From assembly GCA_905235315.1 (NCBI GenBank), contig CAJOLG010000170.1, positions 1 to 7,944 of the forward strand: DNA of 7,944 nucleotides. Direction: 5' to 3'. Of this stretch, positions 6,601 through 7,944 are shown piece after piece. Both the position numbers and the translations under genes were made by a program. A model generated the notes under the pieces. It was not told the DNA's origin. It ran no database searches and saw only the letters and a program-made list of their open reading frames with translations. Origin of the DNA: an uncultured Solobacterium sp. Lineage in GTDB: Bacteria; Bacillota_I; Bacilli_A; Erysipelotrichales; Erysipelotrichaceae. How positions within the stretch are numbered: position 1 is the first letter of the stretch; each line of letters starts with the position of its first letter.

Positions 6601-7944
6601 CTATCTCACCTCAAAACTGATTGTTGTATCTGTCAAACCTTCGCAGTGAATTGTAAGTTCCGCATGCCCGGACGTACCGGTCGTACGGATATAGAGCCCG
6701 CTCATTCCGCCTTCCAGTACCGCAGAAGCGGGGCCGGCAAGTTCAATCGGTCCGGCTGTTTCAAATGTCAGCGGAAGCTGTGCATAAGAAGCAGGATTGT
6801 TGTTTTCATCTTCAATCCGGATACGTACTGCCGCCATATCATAGACCTCCCCCTCGTAGAGTTCCGTGCGGGAAACGGTCGTTTTCAGATGCAGTTTCTG
6901 TCCCGGTGTTTTTGTGACGGAGGCGATTACCGTTCCGTTTTTAATGGCATCAAACCGCCATTTGGTCGCCTCATCGCCCCAGTTTCCGACATACGTTCCA
7001 TAGAGCCGGTACCCGTCTTCAAACGTCATCTTATACCGCAGCATTATATAGGCCAGTTCCGCTTTGTAGCGGGCAGGAAGCGCGGAGAAGCCGTATTTCC
7101 CGGCCGCCAGCATGCATTCCCGGATCGCTGCTGCCTGCGCCTTCGGCATATGTTCCTGGGTTTCCAGCAGTTCCCCGATGGTGTCATCAATCAGAACCGG
7201 TCCGTGATTCATGCCATCCCAGCCGTTTGATTCAAACTTCTTTACAAAGACATCATTCTTATAGAGCTCCACGCAGTCCGCATTGGTGAAGGCATAAATA
7301 TCGCCGATATTGCCTGCCGCATAATCCCCGATATCCATCGAATTTCCGATTTCCAGAACCGGTGTTCTGTCTCCCTGGCTTGCGTATACCGCCGCCGCCA
7401 GTTTGGGATTCCGGAAACTGTCCATTACACCGTGATAACAGATTCTGTCCCCGCTCCCGAAATCCTTATGCGTCGGATAATCAAACATCACCCATTGGAT
7501 TACTCCCGCATGAGAGCCGTCTGCCTTTGCCTGGTTCATGACACGCGCATGACGCAGGGCATGTTCCTGACGCTTCGACCAGGGATCATACGCTTTTGTC
7601 GGAAACATATGCCCGTTTGCCTCACTGATCAGCATCGGTTTCTTCAGATCCGGAGAAACCGCCTTCTTCGGCTTCGCACCCGGTGTTTCACCGTTGTGAG
7701 AAAAGTCATTGAACGCGTACACATCTTCCAGCAGATGACTCTTTTCCAGATAGCGGACCCCGCTTGTAAACCGTGTCGGATCCAGGTCATGCGCAACCGC
7801 ATTGGTTCTTGTATACAGCTCATCGTCATCAAGGGATTCATTCACCCGAACGCCCCAGAGAATGATGGACGGATGATTGCGATACTGCAGGATCATCTCC
7901 TGTACATTGCGGACGCATTGTTCCCGCCAGGCTTCTTCCTTCGA
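6601..7944 (-). CDS. Glycoside hydrolase family 2 enzyme, C-terminal part (5' end outside window)
   Basis: The frame is open to the right edge, giving the last 447 residues; the N-terminal sugar-binding and Ig-like domains are not in the window. The catalytic barrel shows the acid/base Glu36 (window numbering) in WGVRVNES after RNHPSIILWG, and the likely nucleophile Glu108 in PMLISEANGHMFP. FDYPTHKDFGSGDRICYHG and FRNPKLAAAVYAS are typical of a GH2 subgroup common in gut Firmicutes. C-terminal to the barrel are an Ig-like domain (NADCVELYKND), a helix-rich stretch at roughly 245-330, and a last beta domain ending VRIRIEDENNNPAS...GTSGHAELTIHCEGL. The family includes beta-galactosidases, beta-glucuronidases and others; the exact sugar cannot be called from this half. 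It is the first gene seen in an operon with the symporter and alpha-galactosidase, which favours a galactoside substrate. Confidence 0.92.
   Translation of the reverse strand, partial: SKEEAWREQCVRNVQEMILQYRNHPSIILWGVRVNESLDDDELYTRTNAVAHDLDPTRFTSGVRYLEKSHLLEDVYAFNDFSHNGETPGAKPKKAVSPDLKKPMLISEANGHMFPTKAYDPWSKRQEHALRHARVMNQAKADGSHAGVIQWVMFDYPTHKDFGSGDRICYHGVMDSFRNPKLAAAVYASQGDRTPVLEIGNSMDIGDYAAGNIGDIYAFTNADCVELYKNDVFVKKFESNGWDGMNHGPVLIDDTIGELLETQEHMPKAQAAAIRECMLAAGKYGFSALPARYKAELAYIMLRYKMTFEDGYRLYGTYVGNWGDEATKWRFDAIKNGTVIASVTKTPGQKLHLKTTVSRTELYEGEVYDMAAVRIRIEDENNNPASYAQLPLTFETAGPIELAGPASAVLEGGMSGLYIRTTGTSGHAELTIHCEGLTDTTISFEVR

Noticed and set aside
6574..7230. 218-residue open frame on the plus strand
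   Set aside because: It is antisense to the GH2 C-terminus, rich in Arg, Cys and Phe, and shows no family signal.

Overview
All genes in this 7.9 kb window lie on the minus strand, so the reading order is from high to low coordinates. The window looks like a bacterial Firmicutes (Bacillota) chromosome, plausibly a gut anaerobe of the Erysipelotrichales or Clostridia. The basis is a type VII-type ATPase with FHA-like N-terminal domains, WXG100 pairs, SLH and Big2 surface modules, AAAGGAGG-type ribosome binding sites and a GH2/GH36/GPH sugar cassette. The genus cannot be read from the sequence.

Region 1 (7944 to 3615) is a saccharide-use operon. It holds the C-terminal 447 residues of a GH2 glycosidase (its 5' end is outside the window), a MelB-like GPH-family sugar:cation symporter starting 6 nt later, and a GH36 alpha-galactosidase whose start overlaps the symporter stop by 1 nt. 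The symporter would import a galactoside and the two hydrolases would trim beta- and alpha-linked sugars in the cytoplasm. The alpha-galactosidase reading frame is broken near 3813-3815, after both catalytic aspartates, so as given it is a frameshifted gene.

A Rho-independent terminator (3562-3591) closes that operon.

Region 2 (3524 to 1) is a compact type VII secretion (T7SSb-like) cluster: two tandem 99-residue WXG100 proteins, a 703-residue predicted lipoprotein with two SLH-like repeats and a C-terminal Big2 domain, and the first 275 residues of an EssC-type ATPase (two FHA-like regions, then membrane segments) that runs off the left edge. The genes are tightly coupled: 14 nt between the WXG100 genes, a 23-nt overlap into the lipoprotein, and an ATGA overlap into essC. 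None of the usual T7SSb partners (EsaA, EssA, EssB, EsaB) lies between the substrates and the ATPase; the SLH/Big2 lipoprotein takes that place. This protein, and a perfect 11-bp hairpin in the mRNA over its lipobox codons, are the most interesting items here.

There is no gene-free stretch longer than about 90 nt. I saw no tRNA, rRNA, CRISPR array, insertion sequence or attachment site.
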